The notes below the pieces were generated by a model that saw nothing but the letters and a program-made list of their open reading frames with translations, ran no database searches and was not told the origin of the DNA. Positions 1-8,518 of a stretch of DNA of 62,399 bases are shown piece after piece (within the stretch, counting starts at the first letter, position 1; the number at the start of each line of letters is the position of its first letter). The stretch is from JAWVZB01 sp033722375 (GTDB lineage: Bacteria; Actinomycetota; Nitriliruptoria; Nitriliruptorales; Nitriliruptoraceae), in assembly GCA_033722375.1 (NCBI GenBank), contig JAWVZB010000003.1, positions 1 through 62,399 of the forward strand, given 5' to 3'. Made by a program: the position numbers and the translations under genes.

Positions 1-1
1 C

Positions 2-847
2 CGGCGCGGTGGTGTCGCGGCCAACATCTGTTTCGGGCTGGGCCAGCTCGGACTCCGGCCGCTGCTCGTCGGGGCGGTCGGCGAGGACTTCAACAGTGAC
101 TACCGCTCCTGGCTCAAGCGCCATGGCGTCGACACCAGCGCGGTCCACGTCTCGGAGCTCAAGCACACCGCCCGGTTCCTGTGCACCACCGACGAGGACC
201 AGAACCAGATGGCGAGCTTCTACACCGGAGCCATGGAGGAAGCCCGCTTCATCGAGCTCGAGCCGGTCGTCGAGCGCCATGGCCGCCTGGAGCTCGTGGT
301 CGTCTCCCCCAACGATCCCGTCGCGATGTTGCGGCACACCGAGGAGTGCCGCCAGATCGGCGTGGACTTCCTCGCGGATCCGGGCCAACAGCTGGCCCGC
401 ATGGAGGGTGACGACATCCGGGAGCTCGTGGACGGGGCGCGCTACCTCGTCACCAACGACTACGAACGGGCGCTGCTCGAGAACAAGACCGGGTGGGCCG
501 GCGAGGAGGTCCTCGAGCGCGTGGGCGTGCGGATCACCACGCTCGGGCCGAAGGGGTGCGTGGTCGACACGGCGGACGGAACCACGATCGAGGTCCCCGC
601 AGCCCCCGAGGAGGTTCGGGCCGACCCCACCGGCGTCGGGGACGCGTTCCGTGCGGGGTTCCTCGCCGGCGTGGCCTGGGAGCTCGACCTCGAACAGTCG
701 GCACAGGTGGGATCGATGGTCGCGACCTACGTGCTCGAACACGTGGGTACGCAGGAGTACGAGATCAAGAGCGAGGAGTTCGTCCAGCGACTCGGCGACA
801 CCTACGGCGACGAGGTCGCTGACGTCGTCGCGAAGCGGATCAGCTGA
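2..847 (+). CDS. PfkB-family carbohydrate/adenosine kinase (5' truncated)
   Basis: The reading frame is open from base 2 and ends at TGA 845-847, so the start lies left of the window. About 281 residues remain. The visible N-terminal part reads GGVAANICFGLGQLGL, the ribokinase-like substrate-binding glycine motif. The C-terminal part has DPTGVGDAFRAGF, the anion hole and catalytic Asp signature of PfkB kinases. The family phosphorylates sugars or nucleosides with ATP in the cytosol. The sequence style resembles actinobacterial adenosine kinases of the Rv2202c (CbhK) type, but the substrate is inferred. Its stop overlaps the stop of the convergent serC gene by 8 bases. Confidence 0.9.
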   Translation, partial: RRGGVAANICFGLGQLGLRPLLVGAVGEDFNSDYRSWLKRHGVDTSAVHVSELKHTARFLCTTDEDQNQMASFYTGAMEEARFIELEPVVERHGRLELVVVSPNDPVAMLRHTEECRQIGVDFLADPGQQLARMEGDDIRELVDGARYLVTNDYERALLENKTGWAGEEVLERVGVRITTLGPKGCVVDTADGTTIEVPAAPEEVRADPTGVGDAFRAGFLAGVAWELDLEQSAQVGSMVATYVLEHVGTQEYEIKSEEFVQRLGDTYGDEVADVVAKRIS

Positions 848-1943
848 GCCGCTCGACGACGTAGTCCACCGTGGCGGTGTAGGCCTGGACATCAGCCAGA
901 TCCACGGCCGGGAACATCCCGACGCGCAGCTGGTTCCTGCCGAGCTTGCGGTAGGAGTCGGAGTCGAGCACCCCGTTGGCGCGGAGGACCTCCTGGATCG
1001 CATCGGCCTCGACGCCGTCGAGGTCGACGGTGCCGACGACCAGTGACCGGGCAGCAGGCTCCGACACGAAGGGGCTGGCCCACTCGCGATCCTCCGCCCA
1101 CCCGTAGAGGTGTTCGGCCTTGGCTTCGCCGGTGGCGACCGCCCAGTCGAGCCCCCCCTGGTCGTTGATCCAATCCACCTGCTCCGCGGCCAGGAAGAGC
1201 GTCGAGATCGCGGGTGTGTTGTAGGTCTGGTGCTTCTTGCTGTTGTCGAGCGCGATCGTGAGATCGAGGAACGCCGGGACGTAGCGTTGGTCCGTCAGCG
1301 ACTCGATTCGCTCGACGGCCGCTGGCGACACGATCGCGACCAGCAGTCCGCCTTCGGCGGCGAATCCCTTCTGCAGACTGAAGTAGTAGATGTCGGTCTC
1401 GCTGACGTCGACCGGGAGCCCCCCGGCTCCTGAGGTCGCGTCGACGACGACCAAGGCCTCCTGATCGGGGCGTTCGATGTCCATCATGACGCCAGTCGAC
1501 GTCTCGTTGTGCGTGAAGGCCTGCACATCGACGTTCGACTGCGAGGCAGGCTCAGGACGCGTCCCCACGTCACTTTCGACGATCACCGGGTCCTCGAGCC
1601 AAGGTGCGGCCTCGGTCGCCCGGGCGAACTTCGAGGAGAACTCCCCGAACACGTAGTGGAGCGCGCGCTGCTGGATCACGCCGAACGCGGCCGCGTCCCA
1701 GAATGCCGTGGCCCCGCCGTTGGTCAGCAGGACCTCGTAGCCCTCGGGGATCGAGAACAGCTCCTCCAAGCCCTCCTGGAGGCGCGCCACGAGGTTCCGC
1801 ACCGGGGGTTTGCGGTGCGAGGTGCCGAGGAGGTCAGGGCCGACCTCGGCCAGGTGTCGGATCGCCGCCGGACGGACCTTGCTCGGCCCGCAGCCGAAAC
1901 GGCCGTCGGCAGGCAGGAGCTCTTCGGGAACGCGGAAGGACAT
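840..1943 (-). CDS. serC: Phosphoserine aminotransferase
   Basis: This 367-residue fold-type I PLP enzyme is of the length usual for actinobacterial SerC. It converts 3-phosphohydroxypyruvate and glutamate to phosphoserine in serine biosynthesis. Visible features are the N-terminal RFGCGPSKVRP segment, a glycine-rich TNGGATAFWD stretch near residue 75, and the presumed PLP lysine K192 in YFSLQKGF. The C-terminal R-x-G-MFPAV segment is typical of the family. The gene stands alone on the minus strand, convergent with the PfkB kinase and divergent from the aspartate aminotransferase, leaving an 89-bp shared promoter region. Confidence 0.95.
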   Translation of the reverse strand: MSFRVPEELLPADGRFGCGPSKVRPAAIRHLAEVGPDLLGTSHRKPPVRNLVARLQEGLEELFSIPEGYEVLLTNGGATAFWDAAAFGVIQQRALHYVFGEFSSKFARATEAAPWLEDPVIVESDVGTRPEPASQSNVDVQAFTHNETSTGVMMDIERPDQEALVVVDATSGAGGLPVDVSETDIYYFSLQKGFAAEGGLLVAIVSPAAVERIESLTDQRYVPAFLDLTIALDNSKKHQTYNTPAISTLFLAAEQVDWINDQGGLDWAVATGEAKAEHLYGWAEDREWASPFVSEPAARSLVVGTVDLDGVEADAIQEVLRANGVLDSDSYRKLGRNQLRVGMFPAVDLADVQAYTATVDYVVERLS

Positions 1944-2032
1944 GGCGGGTCCATGGTGGCGGGGCCGGGGAAGGTAACCCCTTCCGGGGTCGCCGTTACG
2001 CTGCGGCCGACCTCGGCGAAGGGAACGGCCAC

Positions 2033-3220
2033 GTGAGCTTGTCGGAACGCGTCCTCATGATCGAAGAGTCCCCGACCCTCGCGGTCAGCGCCAAGGCCAA
2101 GGCGCTGCGCGCAGCCGGTGAGCCCGTGATCGGCTTCGGGGCCGGCGAGCCGGACTTCCCCACCCCGGAGCACATCACCGAGGCGGCAGCACGGGCCTGC
2201 GCTGATCCGGCCATGCACCGGTACGGGCCGGCCGCCGGCATGGCTGAGCTCCGTCGGGCGGTTGCGGAACGCGCCACCCGGGACAAGGGCTACGAGGTCA
2301 CCGCGGACCAGGTCGTCATCAGCAACGGGGGGAAGCACGCCCTCGCGAACGTCTTCACGGCGCTTCTGGATCCCGGGGACGAGGTCATCATCCCCTCTCC
2401 GTACTGGGTCTCGTACCCCCAGCAGGTGCGCCTCGCCGGGGGCACTGACGTCGTCGTCGAGACGGATGCCGCCTCGGGCTTCCGCGCATCCGTCGATCAG
2501 CTGGAGGCTGCCCGCACGGATCGCACGAAGATCCTGCTCTTCGTGTCGCCGTCGAACCCGACCGGCGCCGTGTACCCAGAGGACGAGGTCGTTGCGGTGG
2601 GCGAATGGGCAGCCGAGCACGGGCTGTGGATCGTCGCTGACGAGATCTACGACCACCTGCTGTACGGCGACCGTCGGTTCGTGTCGCTCCCGGTGGCCGT
2701 CGAAGACGCCCGGGCGCGCACCGTCGTCATCAACGGCGTCTCCAAGACCTACGCGATGACCGGCTGGCGGGTCGGGTGGTCCATCGCCCCCGTCGAGGTC
2801 TCGAAAGGCATCAGCAGGCTCCAGAGTCAGATGACGAGCAACGTCAGCAACGTGGCCCAGGCGGCGGCCCTGGCGGCCGTGACGGGCCCGCAGGACGCAG
2901 TCGCCAGCATGCGACAGGCCTTCGACCGCCGTCGGAAGATCGCGGTCGAGCACCTCAACGCGATCGACGGTGTCGACTGCATCGAGCCGCACGGGGCGTT
3001 CTACGCCTTCCCCTCCTTCGAAGGCGTCCTCGGTCGCGAGCTCAACGGTCGGCGGGTCGAGACCACCCTCGAGCTCGCGGACGTACTGCTCGAGGCGGTC
3101 AACGTCGCCATCGTTCCCGGCGAGGCGTTCGGGGCGCCGGGCTACGCCCGCATCAGCTACGCCCTCGGCGAGGACGACCTCGTCGAAGGCATCGAGCGGA
3201 TCGCCCGACTCCTCGGCTGA
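2033..3220 (+). CDS. aspC: Class I aspartate aminotransferase
   Basis: A 395-residue PLP-dependent class I/II aminotransferase that transfers the amino group between aspartate and 2-oxoglutarate. The GTG start at 2033 gives the usual N terminus (MSLSERVLMIEES). The frame is open further upstream, but that stretch is antisense to serC and has no family similarity. Motifs are GAGEPDFPTP near residue 37, YGPAAG, SPSNPTGAVY near 172, DEIYDHLLY near 203, and the PLP lysine K238 in GVSKTYAMTGWRVGW. It is divergent from serC and ends 4 bases before the convergent ABC permease gene. Confidence 0.93.
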   Translation: MSLSERVLMIEESPTLAVSAKAKALRAAGEPVIGFGAGEPDFPTPEHITEAAARACADPAMHRYGPAAGMAELRRAVAERATRDKGYEVTADQVVISNGGKHALANVFTALLDPGDEVIIPSPYWVSYPQQVRLAGGTDVVVETDAASGFRASVDQLEAARTDRTKILLFVSPSNPTGAVYPEDEVVAVGEWAAEHGLWIVADEIYDHLLYGDRRFVSLPVAVEDARARTVVINGVSKTYAMTGWRVGWSIAPVEVSKGISRLQSQMTSNVSNVAQAAALAAVTGPQDAVASMRQAFDRRRKIAVEHLNAIDGVDCIEPHGAFYAFPSFEGVLGRELNGRRVETTLELADVLLEAVNVAIVPGEAFGAPGYARISYALGEDDLVEGIERIARLLG

Positions 3221-3224
3221 GCCG

Positions 3225-4517
3225 CTACCCGCTCTCGCCCTTGCGGTACTGCAGGCCGTCGGCGGCCGGCATCCGCAGACGCTGGGTCGCGAACGCCAGC
3301 ACGAGCAAGGTGACGACGTAGGGAGTCATCGCGATGAACTCGTTCGGCACCGAGTCGGTCTGGAGGAACCACAGGAGGAAGCCCCCGCCCATGAGTGCCA
3401 TGATCCCCGCCGGCGTGAGCCGGCGCCGGATCAGGAAGCCGAACACCCCCAGCGCGGCGAGGAGCGCGATGAAGAGCAGCAGGCCGTGGACGGCGTCGTT
3501 GCTGCGGAGCTGGAGCGCGTCGGCGAAGCCGAACACACCAGCCCCCATCGCGGTACCGGTGGGCTTCCAGTTGCCGAAGATCATCGCGGCCAACCCGATG
3601 AAGCCACGCCCCGCGGTCTGGCCCTCCTTGTAGATCCCCGCGGACTCGACCACGAGGAAGACGCCACCGAGCCCTGCGAGCGCACCAGACACGATCACGC
3701 CGAGGTGTTTCATCGTGTAGACGCGCACGCCCAGCGACTCCGCGGCGTAGGGGTTCTCGCCGACCGACCGCAGCCGCAGCCCGATGGGGGTCCGCCAGAG
3801 GAACCACCAGGTGAACGGGACCAGCGCGAGCGCGATGACTGCGAGCCACGAGAGCCCACCGAGCACTCCGCGGAGGAGGCCCGCGAGGTCAGCGAAGAAG
3901 AAGACCCCCGAGTCCTCGATCGCCCCGAGGACGTCGGGTGATCGCCACCCGAAGATGTCGCCGCCGGCGAGCACGGGAACGCTGGCGCTGCCGATGTCGC
4001 CGGTGACGCTCGGTGACTGGGTCGCACCCCCGCCGGGGAGGTCCGTCAGCACGACGACGGACAGGAACCGGGTGACGCCTGCTGCCAGGATGTTGATGGC
4101 GACCCCCGAGACGATGTGGTCGACCCCGAAGTTCACGGTGGCGATGGAGTGGAGGAGCCCTCCGAGGGCCCCTCCGAGGACGCCGAAGGCGACCCCCCAC
4201 CAGACGCCGAACTCGAAGCCGGCCCAGCCGCCGAACCAGGTCCCGAGGATCATCATCCCCTCGAGGCCGATGTTGACGACACCGGCCCGCTCGGAGTAGA
4301 GGCCCCCAAGTCCCGCGAGCCCGATCGGGACGGCCAGTCGCAGGGCGGCAGCAGCGGTACCACTGGAGGTCAGGGCCTGGCTGTCGGTGATCAGGCGAAC
4401 GGTCGAGAGGATGGCCAGCACGACGGCAGCGCCGAGCAGGAGCACCGCCCAGCGCGGTCCGAGTCGGTCGAGCAGGCTGCGGCGGGGCGGCGAGACGGCA
4501 TCTGGAGAGACGCTCAT
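3225..4517 (-). CDS. Nucleoside-type ABC transporter permease (NupQ/YufQ-like)
   Basis: A 430-residue integral membrane permease of the BPD_transp_2 family, with about ten hydrophobic segments. It belongs to the subset that works with BmpA-type binding proteins to import nucleosides. Diagnostic stretches are the segment SERAGVVNIGLEGMMILG near residue 80 and VGENPYAAESLGV near residue 265. Its ATG start overlaps the stop of the upstream permease gene by 4 bases, implying translational coupling. It is the last gene of a four-gene importer cluster that starts with the binding protein at 8391. The substrate is inferred from the family. Confidence 0.9.
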   Translation of the reverse strand: MSVSPDAVSPPRRSLLDRLGPRWAVLLLGAAVVLAILSTVRLITDSQALTSSGTAAAALRLAVPIGLAGLGGLYSERAGVVNIGLEGMMILGTWFGGWAGFEFGVWWGVAFGVLGGALGGLLHSIATVNFGVDHIVSGVAINILAAGVTRFLSVVVLTDLPGGGATQSPSVTGDIGSASVPVLAGGDIFGWRSPDVLGAIEDSGVFFFADLAGLLRGVLGGLSWLAVIALALVPFTWWFLWRTPIGLRLRSVGENPYAAESLGVRVYTMKHLGVIVSGALAGLGGVFLVVESAGIYKEGQTAGRGFIGLAAMIFGNWKPTGTAMGAGVFGFADALQLRSNDAVHGLLLFIALLAALGVFGFLIRRRLTPAGIMALMGGGFLLWFLQTDSVPNEFIAMTPYVVTLLVLAFATQRLRMPAADGLQYRKGESG

Positions 4518-5662
4518 GTGGCTGCCTCCGCTGGAGCCGGCCCCTGCGGCTGGTCCCCCATCACCTGCGATGCGGCCCGCGCCTCCTGGCGCCGCACCAT
4601 CCGCTCCACGACCTCGTAGGCGACGACGACCGAGAGGACCACGACGCCCTGGACGATGACGACCACCTCCGGCGGGATCCCTTCGAGGTCGAGGATCTGC
4701 GACGAGCGTGACAGGAACCCGAACAGCAGCGCGCCGAGGGCCATGCCGGCCGGGTGGTTGCGACCGAGCAGGGCCACCGCGATGCCGGTGAACCCGAGTC
4801 CCGTCTCGAAGTCGAGCGTGTAGCGGTAGAAGAAGCCGAGCAACGGGCTGAGACCGACGAGGCCGGCAACGGCGCCGGACAGCACCATCGCCCGGACGAC
4901 CATCCGCTTGGCGTTCACGCCGCTGGCCTGTGCGGCCGGAGCGTTGATCCCCGAGGCCCGAAGATCGAACCCGAAGCGGGTCCGGTTGACCACGAGCCAG
5001 TAGAGGATCCCGACGATGATCGCGATGATCACGAAGCCTTGCAGCGACAGACCGGGGCGCAGCTCGAACCCGAACGCCTCGACGAGTGGGTTCAGGGAGG
5101 GGAACCTCCCCGATTCGGGGATCTCGGGCGTCTTGGGGATCTGGACGCCGGCGCCGCCTTCCTCCGCTCGCTCCCGGAAGTAGTTGCTGAACAGGTACGC
5201 GCCGAGGTTGAACGCGATGAAGTTGAGCATGATGGTGGAGATGACCTCGTGCACACCGCGCGTCACCTTGAGCAGGCCGGCGATACCCGACCACACCCCG
5301 CCCACGGCCATCGCGACGGCGATGATGAGCAGGATGTGGAGCGGTGCTGGCAGCGTCACGGCGGCGCCGGCTGCTGCGGCCACGACCGCGGCCAGCCGGT
5401 ACTGGCCCTCGACGCCGATGTTGAACAGGCCCATCTTGAAGCCGATGGCCACGGCCAACGCGGACAGGTAGAGCGGGACGGCCTTGTTGACCATCGAGAC
5501 GATCGAGTCGAGCCGCGTCCCGAACTCCCACATCCGCGCGAAGGCGGTGATAGGGCTGTTGCCGCTGATCAGCAGCGCGATCGAGGAGACCGCGAAGGCG
5601 AACACCAGCGCGGCCACCGGTGCGGTGAGGTTGACGAGGAGCAGCCGCCGCCACTTGCTCAT
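4514..5662 (-). CDS. Nucleoside-type ABC transporter permease (NupP/YufP-like)
   Basis: A 382-residue membrane permease, partner of the downstream permease. It has a short basic N terminus (MSKWRRL) followed by about nine transmembrane segments. Family stretches include FNIGVEGQYRLAA near residue 80, TRGVHEVISTIMLNFIAFNL near 135 and LLGRNHPAGM near 300. It overlaps the ATPase gene at its start and the second permease at its end by 4 bases each, so all three are translated as a unit. The C-terminal tail after the last membrane segment is Ala/Gln-rich and probably cytoplasmic. Confidence 0.9.
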   Translation of the reverse strand: MSKWRRLLLVNLTAPVAALVFAFAVSSIALLISGNSPITAFARMWEFGTRLDSIVSMVNKAVPLYLSALAVAIGFKMGLFNIGVEGQYRLAAVVAAAAGAAVTLPAPLHILLIIAVAMAVGGVWSGIAGLLKVTRGVHEVISTIMLNFIAFNLGAYLFSNYFRERAEEGGAGVQIPKTPEIPESGRFPSLNPLVEAFGFELRPGLSLQGFVIIAIIVGILYWLVVNRTRFGFDLRASGINAPAAQASGVNAKRMVVRAMVLSGAVAGLVGLSPLLGFFYRYTLDFETGLGFTGIAVALLGRNHPAGMALGALLFGFLSRSSQILDLEGIPPEVVVIVQGVVVLSVVVAYEVVERMVRRQEARAASQVMGDQPQGPAPAEAAT

Positions 5663-7185
5663 GGGCTGTCCTCCACGGCTGCGCCCGTCATGTGGGCACC
5701 GAGCTCCTCGGGGGTGACCACCGAAGGGTCGAGCTCTGCGACGAGGCGGCCTCGGAGGATGACCGACAGACGATCGGACAGGCCGATGAGCTCGTCGAGG
5801 TCGGCAGACACGAGCAACACGGCGAGGCCGTCGTCCCTGGCCTGCCGGATGAGGTCCCAGACCGCAGCCTGCGCCCCGACGTCGATGCCGCGGGTGGGGT
5901 GTGCCGCGATGAGCAGGGCGGGCTCAGCGACCATCTCCCGGCCGATGATGTACTTCTGCTGGTTGCCCCCCGACAGGGCATGGGCGGCGACGTCGACGCC
6001 GGGCGTGCGCACGTCGTAGCGCTGGATGATGGTCTCGGTGCGTCGGCGCGCAGCGTCGGGGCGCAACCATTGGCCGCGGGTCAGCTCGGGGTCGGTCTGA
6101 TGACCGAGGAAGGTGTTCTCCCACAGGGGCTGGGGCAGCAGCAAGCCCTCGTGGTGGCGGTCCTCGGGGATGTAGGCGATCCCCGCTTCGCGGCGGCGCC
6201 GGGTAGCCCAGTCGGTGATGTCCTGGTCGCCGTAGCGCACCCTGCCTTCGGCGAGTTCCTTCAGGCCCAGGATCACGTCGATCAGGACCGCCTGACCGTT
6301 GCCCTCCACCCCTGCCACGCCGACGATCTCGCCCTCCCGGAGCGTCAGGTCGACGGCGTCGAGGGTGGTGCGGGGACCTTCACGGACCGTGGCGCCCTCG
6401 AGAGACAGCACCACGTGCTCCCCCGCCTGTGTCTGCCGGGTGTCGGGGGTGGGGAGCTCGCTGCCGACCATCAGCTCGGCGAGCTCGCGGCTCGTCACCT
6501 CGTCGGGCGCCACCGTGGCCACGGTGCGTCCCTGACGCATCACGGTGATGCGGTCGGCGATCTCGAGCACCTCGTCGAGCTTGTGGGAGATGAAGACGAC
6601 CGTCTCCCCCTGCTCGGTGAGCTCGCGGATGTTCTTGAAGAGCTCCTCGACCTCCTGGGGCACCAGCACAGCTGTTGGCTCGTCCAGGATGAGGATCTCC
6701 GCGCCTCGGAACAGCACCTTGATGATCTCGACGCGCTGACGCTGCCCGACCTCGAGCTCCTCGAGGAGGACGTCGGGATCGACGTCCATCCCGTAGCGGT
6801 CTCCCAGCTCCTGGATGCGGCGTCTGGCCTGGCGGAGATCGATCCGTGGGCCGGTGGTCGGCTCGCTGCCGAGGATGACGTTCTCGAGGACGGTGAGCTG
6901 CTCGGCGAGCATGAAGTGCTGGTGGACCATGCCGATGCCGGCTGCGATCGCATCCTTCGGCGAGCGGAACTCGACCTCGGCACCGTCGAGCCGGATCGTC
7001 CCCTCGTCCGGCGGCTGCATGCCGTAGAGGATCTTCATCAGGGTGGACTTGCCTGCGCCGTTCTCGCCGACGATCGCATGGACCTCGCCCCGCCGGATGT
7101 CGAGCGTGACGTCCTCGTTCGCGATGACGCCGGGGAAGCGCTTGGTGATCCCCTGCAACTCGATCGCGGGAGCAGAGTCGGTCAC
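5659..7185 (-). CDS. ABC transporter ATPase, duplicated-domain (NupO/YufO-like)
   Basis: A 508-residue protein with two tandem ABC ATPase domains, as in RbsA/XylG and NupO. The first domain has Walker A GENGAGKST near residue 42 and Walker B LILDEPTAVL. The second has a degenerate Walker A (GVEGNGQAV), a signature LSGGNQQK and the D-loop region AAHPTRGIDVGA. This asymmetry is normal for the family and leaves one fully active site. I chose the GTG start at 7185 because GGAGGA lies 7 bases upstream; an in-frame GTG at 7209 is possible but lacks a good ribosome binding site. It energises the two permeases that follow. Confidence 0.92.
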   Translation of the reverse strand: MTDSAPAIELQGITKRFPGVIANEDVTLDIRRGEVHAIVGENGAGKSTLMKILYGMQPPDEGTIRLDGAEVEFRSPKDAIAAGIGMVHQHFMLAEQLTVLENVILGSEPTTGPRIDLRQARRRIQELGDRYGMDVDPDVLLEELEVGQRQRVEIIKVLFRGAEILILDEPTAVLVPQEVEELFKNIRELTEQGETVVFISHKLDEVLEIADRITVMRQGRTVATVAPDEVTSRELAELMVGSELPTPDTRQTQAGEHVVLSLEGATVREGPRTTLDAVDLTLREGEIVGVAGVEGNGQAVLIDVILGLKELAEGRVRYGDQDITDWATRRRREAGIAYIPEDRHHEGLLLPQPLWENTFLGHQTDPELTRGQWLRPDAARRRTETIIQRYDVRTPGVDVAAHALSGGNQQKYIIGREMVAEPALLIAAHPTRGIDVGAQAAVWDLIRQARDDGLAVLLVSADLDELIGLSDRLSVILRGRLVAELDPSVVTPEELGAHMTGAAVEDSP

Positions 7186-7223
7186 GCAGGGTCCTCCGGT
7201 GTGGCTCACGGTGAAGTGGAGAA

Positions 7224-7252
7224 GGGCGGGCCCAGACTAGCTGGACCCGCCC
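7224..7252 (-). terminator. Hairpin between bmpA-like gene and ABC ATPase gene
   Basis: GGGCGGG at 7224-7230 pairs with CCCGCCC at 7246-7252 (7 bp). An inner CCA/TGG pairing adds to it, with a small loop. On the minus strand it follows the binding-protein stop by 30 bases and is followed by a pyrimidine-rich stretch. Such hairpins commonly attenuate read-through or stabilise the binding-protein mRNA, giving more binding protein than transporter. The function is inferred from position. Confidence 0.5.
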
Positions 7253-7281
7253 CTCGGACCGTTGAGGCTCCGATGGCCCCC

Positions 7282-8391
7282 TTACGGGGTGGTCGGCACC
7301 TCGATCTCGCCGTCGATGATCTGCTGCTTCAGGTCGTCGACGTCATCGACGTACTCGTCCACGAATCCGCCACTCTTGGAGTAGCCGACGCCGTCAACGG
7401 ACAGGTCGAACACGCGCACGCCAGAGACGTCCTCGCCCTCGATGAAGGACTTGATGGTCTCGTAGACAGCCACGTCGACGCGCTTCAGCATGGACGTGAG
7501 GATGTACTCCTGCACGCTGGGATCGGCGGTCTGGTACTGGTCGGAGTCCACCCCGATCGCCCAGACCTTCTCGCCGCTCTGCTCCGAGACCTCCCGGGCA
7601 GCCTCGAAGAGGCCAGAACCCGAGCCACCGGCCGCGTGGTAGATGACGTCGGCGCCGTCGTTGAACTGCGCCAGCGCGATCTCCTTGCCCTTCGCTGGGT
7701 CGTTGAACCCGGAGAAGTCCGGCGGCTGAGTGATGTACTTCACGTCGATCTCGATATCGGGATTGACGTGCTTGGCGCCGGCGACGAAACCGGCCTCGAA
7801 CTTCTGGATGAGTTCGATCTCGACCCCGCCGATGAAGCCGACCTTCCCGCTTTCGGACTCCATCGCAGCGATGGCACCGACCAGGAACGAGCCCTGCTCC
7901 TCGGCGAAGACCAGGGAGGCGACGTTGGGCTCCTCGACGACCGAGTCGATCAGACCGAAGGTCGTCTCGGGGAAGTTGGGGGCGATCGCTGCGATCGAGT
8001 CGCTGAACAGGAAGCCCACTGCGAAGACCAGCGGGAAGCCCTCCTCGGCGAGCAGGCGCAACAGCTCTTCGCGGTTCTCGCCACCGCCCTCGGGCTCGAG
8101 CTCACGGCTCTCGATGTTGAACTCGTCCTTGGCCTGGTCGAGACCGGCAGCAGCGGCGTCGTTGAACGACTGGTCGCCGCGACCGCCGATGTCGAACACG
8201 AGACCGACGCGTGTGGCCTCGGCGGAGTCGGTCTCGGTCTCGGTGGGAGACTCCGACTCGGTTTCCGTCTCGGTGCCCGTCTCGGTCCCGGTGTCACCGC
8301 CGGTGTCGGGGTCATCACCGCCACCGCAGGCTGTGGCAGCGAGCATCAGCGCGAGCAGTGGCGCGAGCAGTCGCAGATACGAACGTTTCAT
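7282..8391 (-). CDS. BmpA-family nucleoside-binding lipoprotein
   Basis: A 369-residue substrate-binding protein of the BMP/Med family. The N terminus is a lipoprotein signal with positively charged MKRSYLR, a hydrophobic core and a lipobox ending at Cys22 (AATAC). A Thr/Glu/Ser-rich linker follows (about residues 28-57, a TETE-type repeat) that probably tethers the domain to the membrane. The mature domain begins VGLVFDIGGRGDQSFND, the hallmark of BMP proteins that bind purine nucleosides, and includes HAAGGSGSGLFEAA near 225. It is the first gene of the importer cluster; GGAGG precedes the ATG. Confidence 0.93.
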   Translation of the reverse strand: MKRSYLRLLAPLLALMLAATACGGGDDPDTGGDTGTETGTETETESESPTETETDSAEATRVGLVFDIGGRGDQSFNDAAAAGLDQAKDEFNIESRELEPEGGGENREELLRLLAEEGFPLVFAVGFLFSDSIAAIAPNFPETTFGLIDSVVEEPNVASLVFAEEQGSFLVGAIAAMESESGKVGFIGGVEIELIQKFEAGFVAGAKHVNPDIEIDVKYITQPPDFSGFNDPAKGKEIALAQFNDGADVIYHAAGGSGSGLFEAAREVSEQSGEKVWAIGVDSDQYQTADPSVQEYILTSMLKRVDVAVYETIKSFIEGEDVSGVRVFDLSVDGVGYSKSGGFVDEYVDDVDDLKQQIIDGEIEVPTTP

Positions 8392-8430
8392 CCTGGAGTG
8401 CCTCCGGTCGTGTGTCCCCGATTCGGGCGG

Positions 8431-8436
8431 AGTGTA
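8431..8436 (-). promoter_or_regulatory. Possible -10 box for the nucleoside importer
   Basis: On the minus strand the hexamer TACACT lies 40 bases upstream of the binding-protein ATG and fits the TAnnnT actinobacterial -10 pattern. No convincing -35 hexamer is seen at 16-18 bases, so the call is tentative. I see no purine riboswitch-like structure in the short leader. Confidence 0.3.
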
Positions 8437-8518
8437 ACCGGACTGCTACGACGCTGGTAGTAACGCTCCCGTATGGGTCAGGAACGTCCCGGGGTTGTGC
8501 GGCGAACGCTCGCCGCGC

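Noticed and set aside
5692..8460. A 922-codon open frame on the plus strand
   Set aside because: Antisense to the ABC ATPase and BmpA-like genes. Its composition is the complement of their codons and it contains no recognisable domain.
8392..8518. Purine riboswitch before the nucleoside importer
   Set aside because: The leader lacks the three-way junction loops conserved in purine riboswitches and is too short once a promoter is placed.
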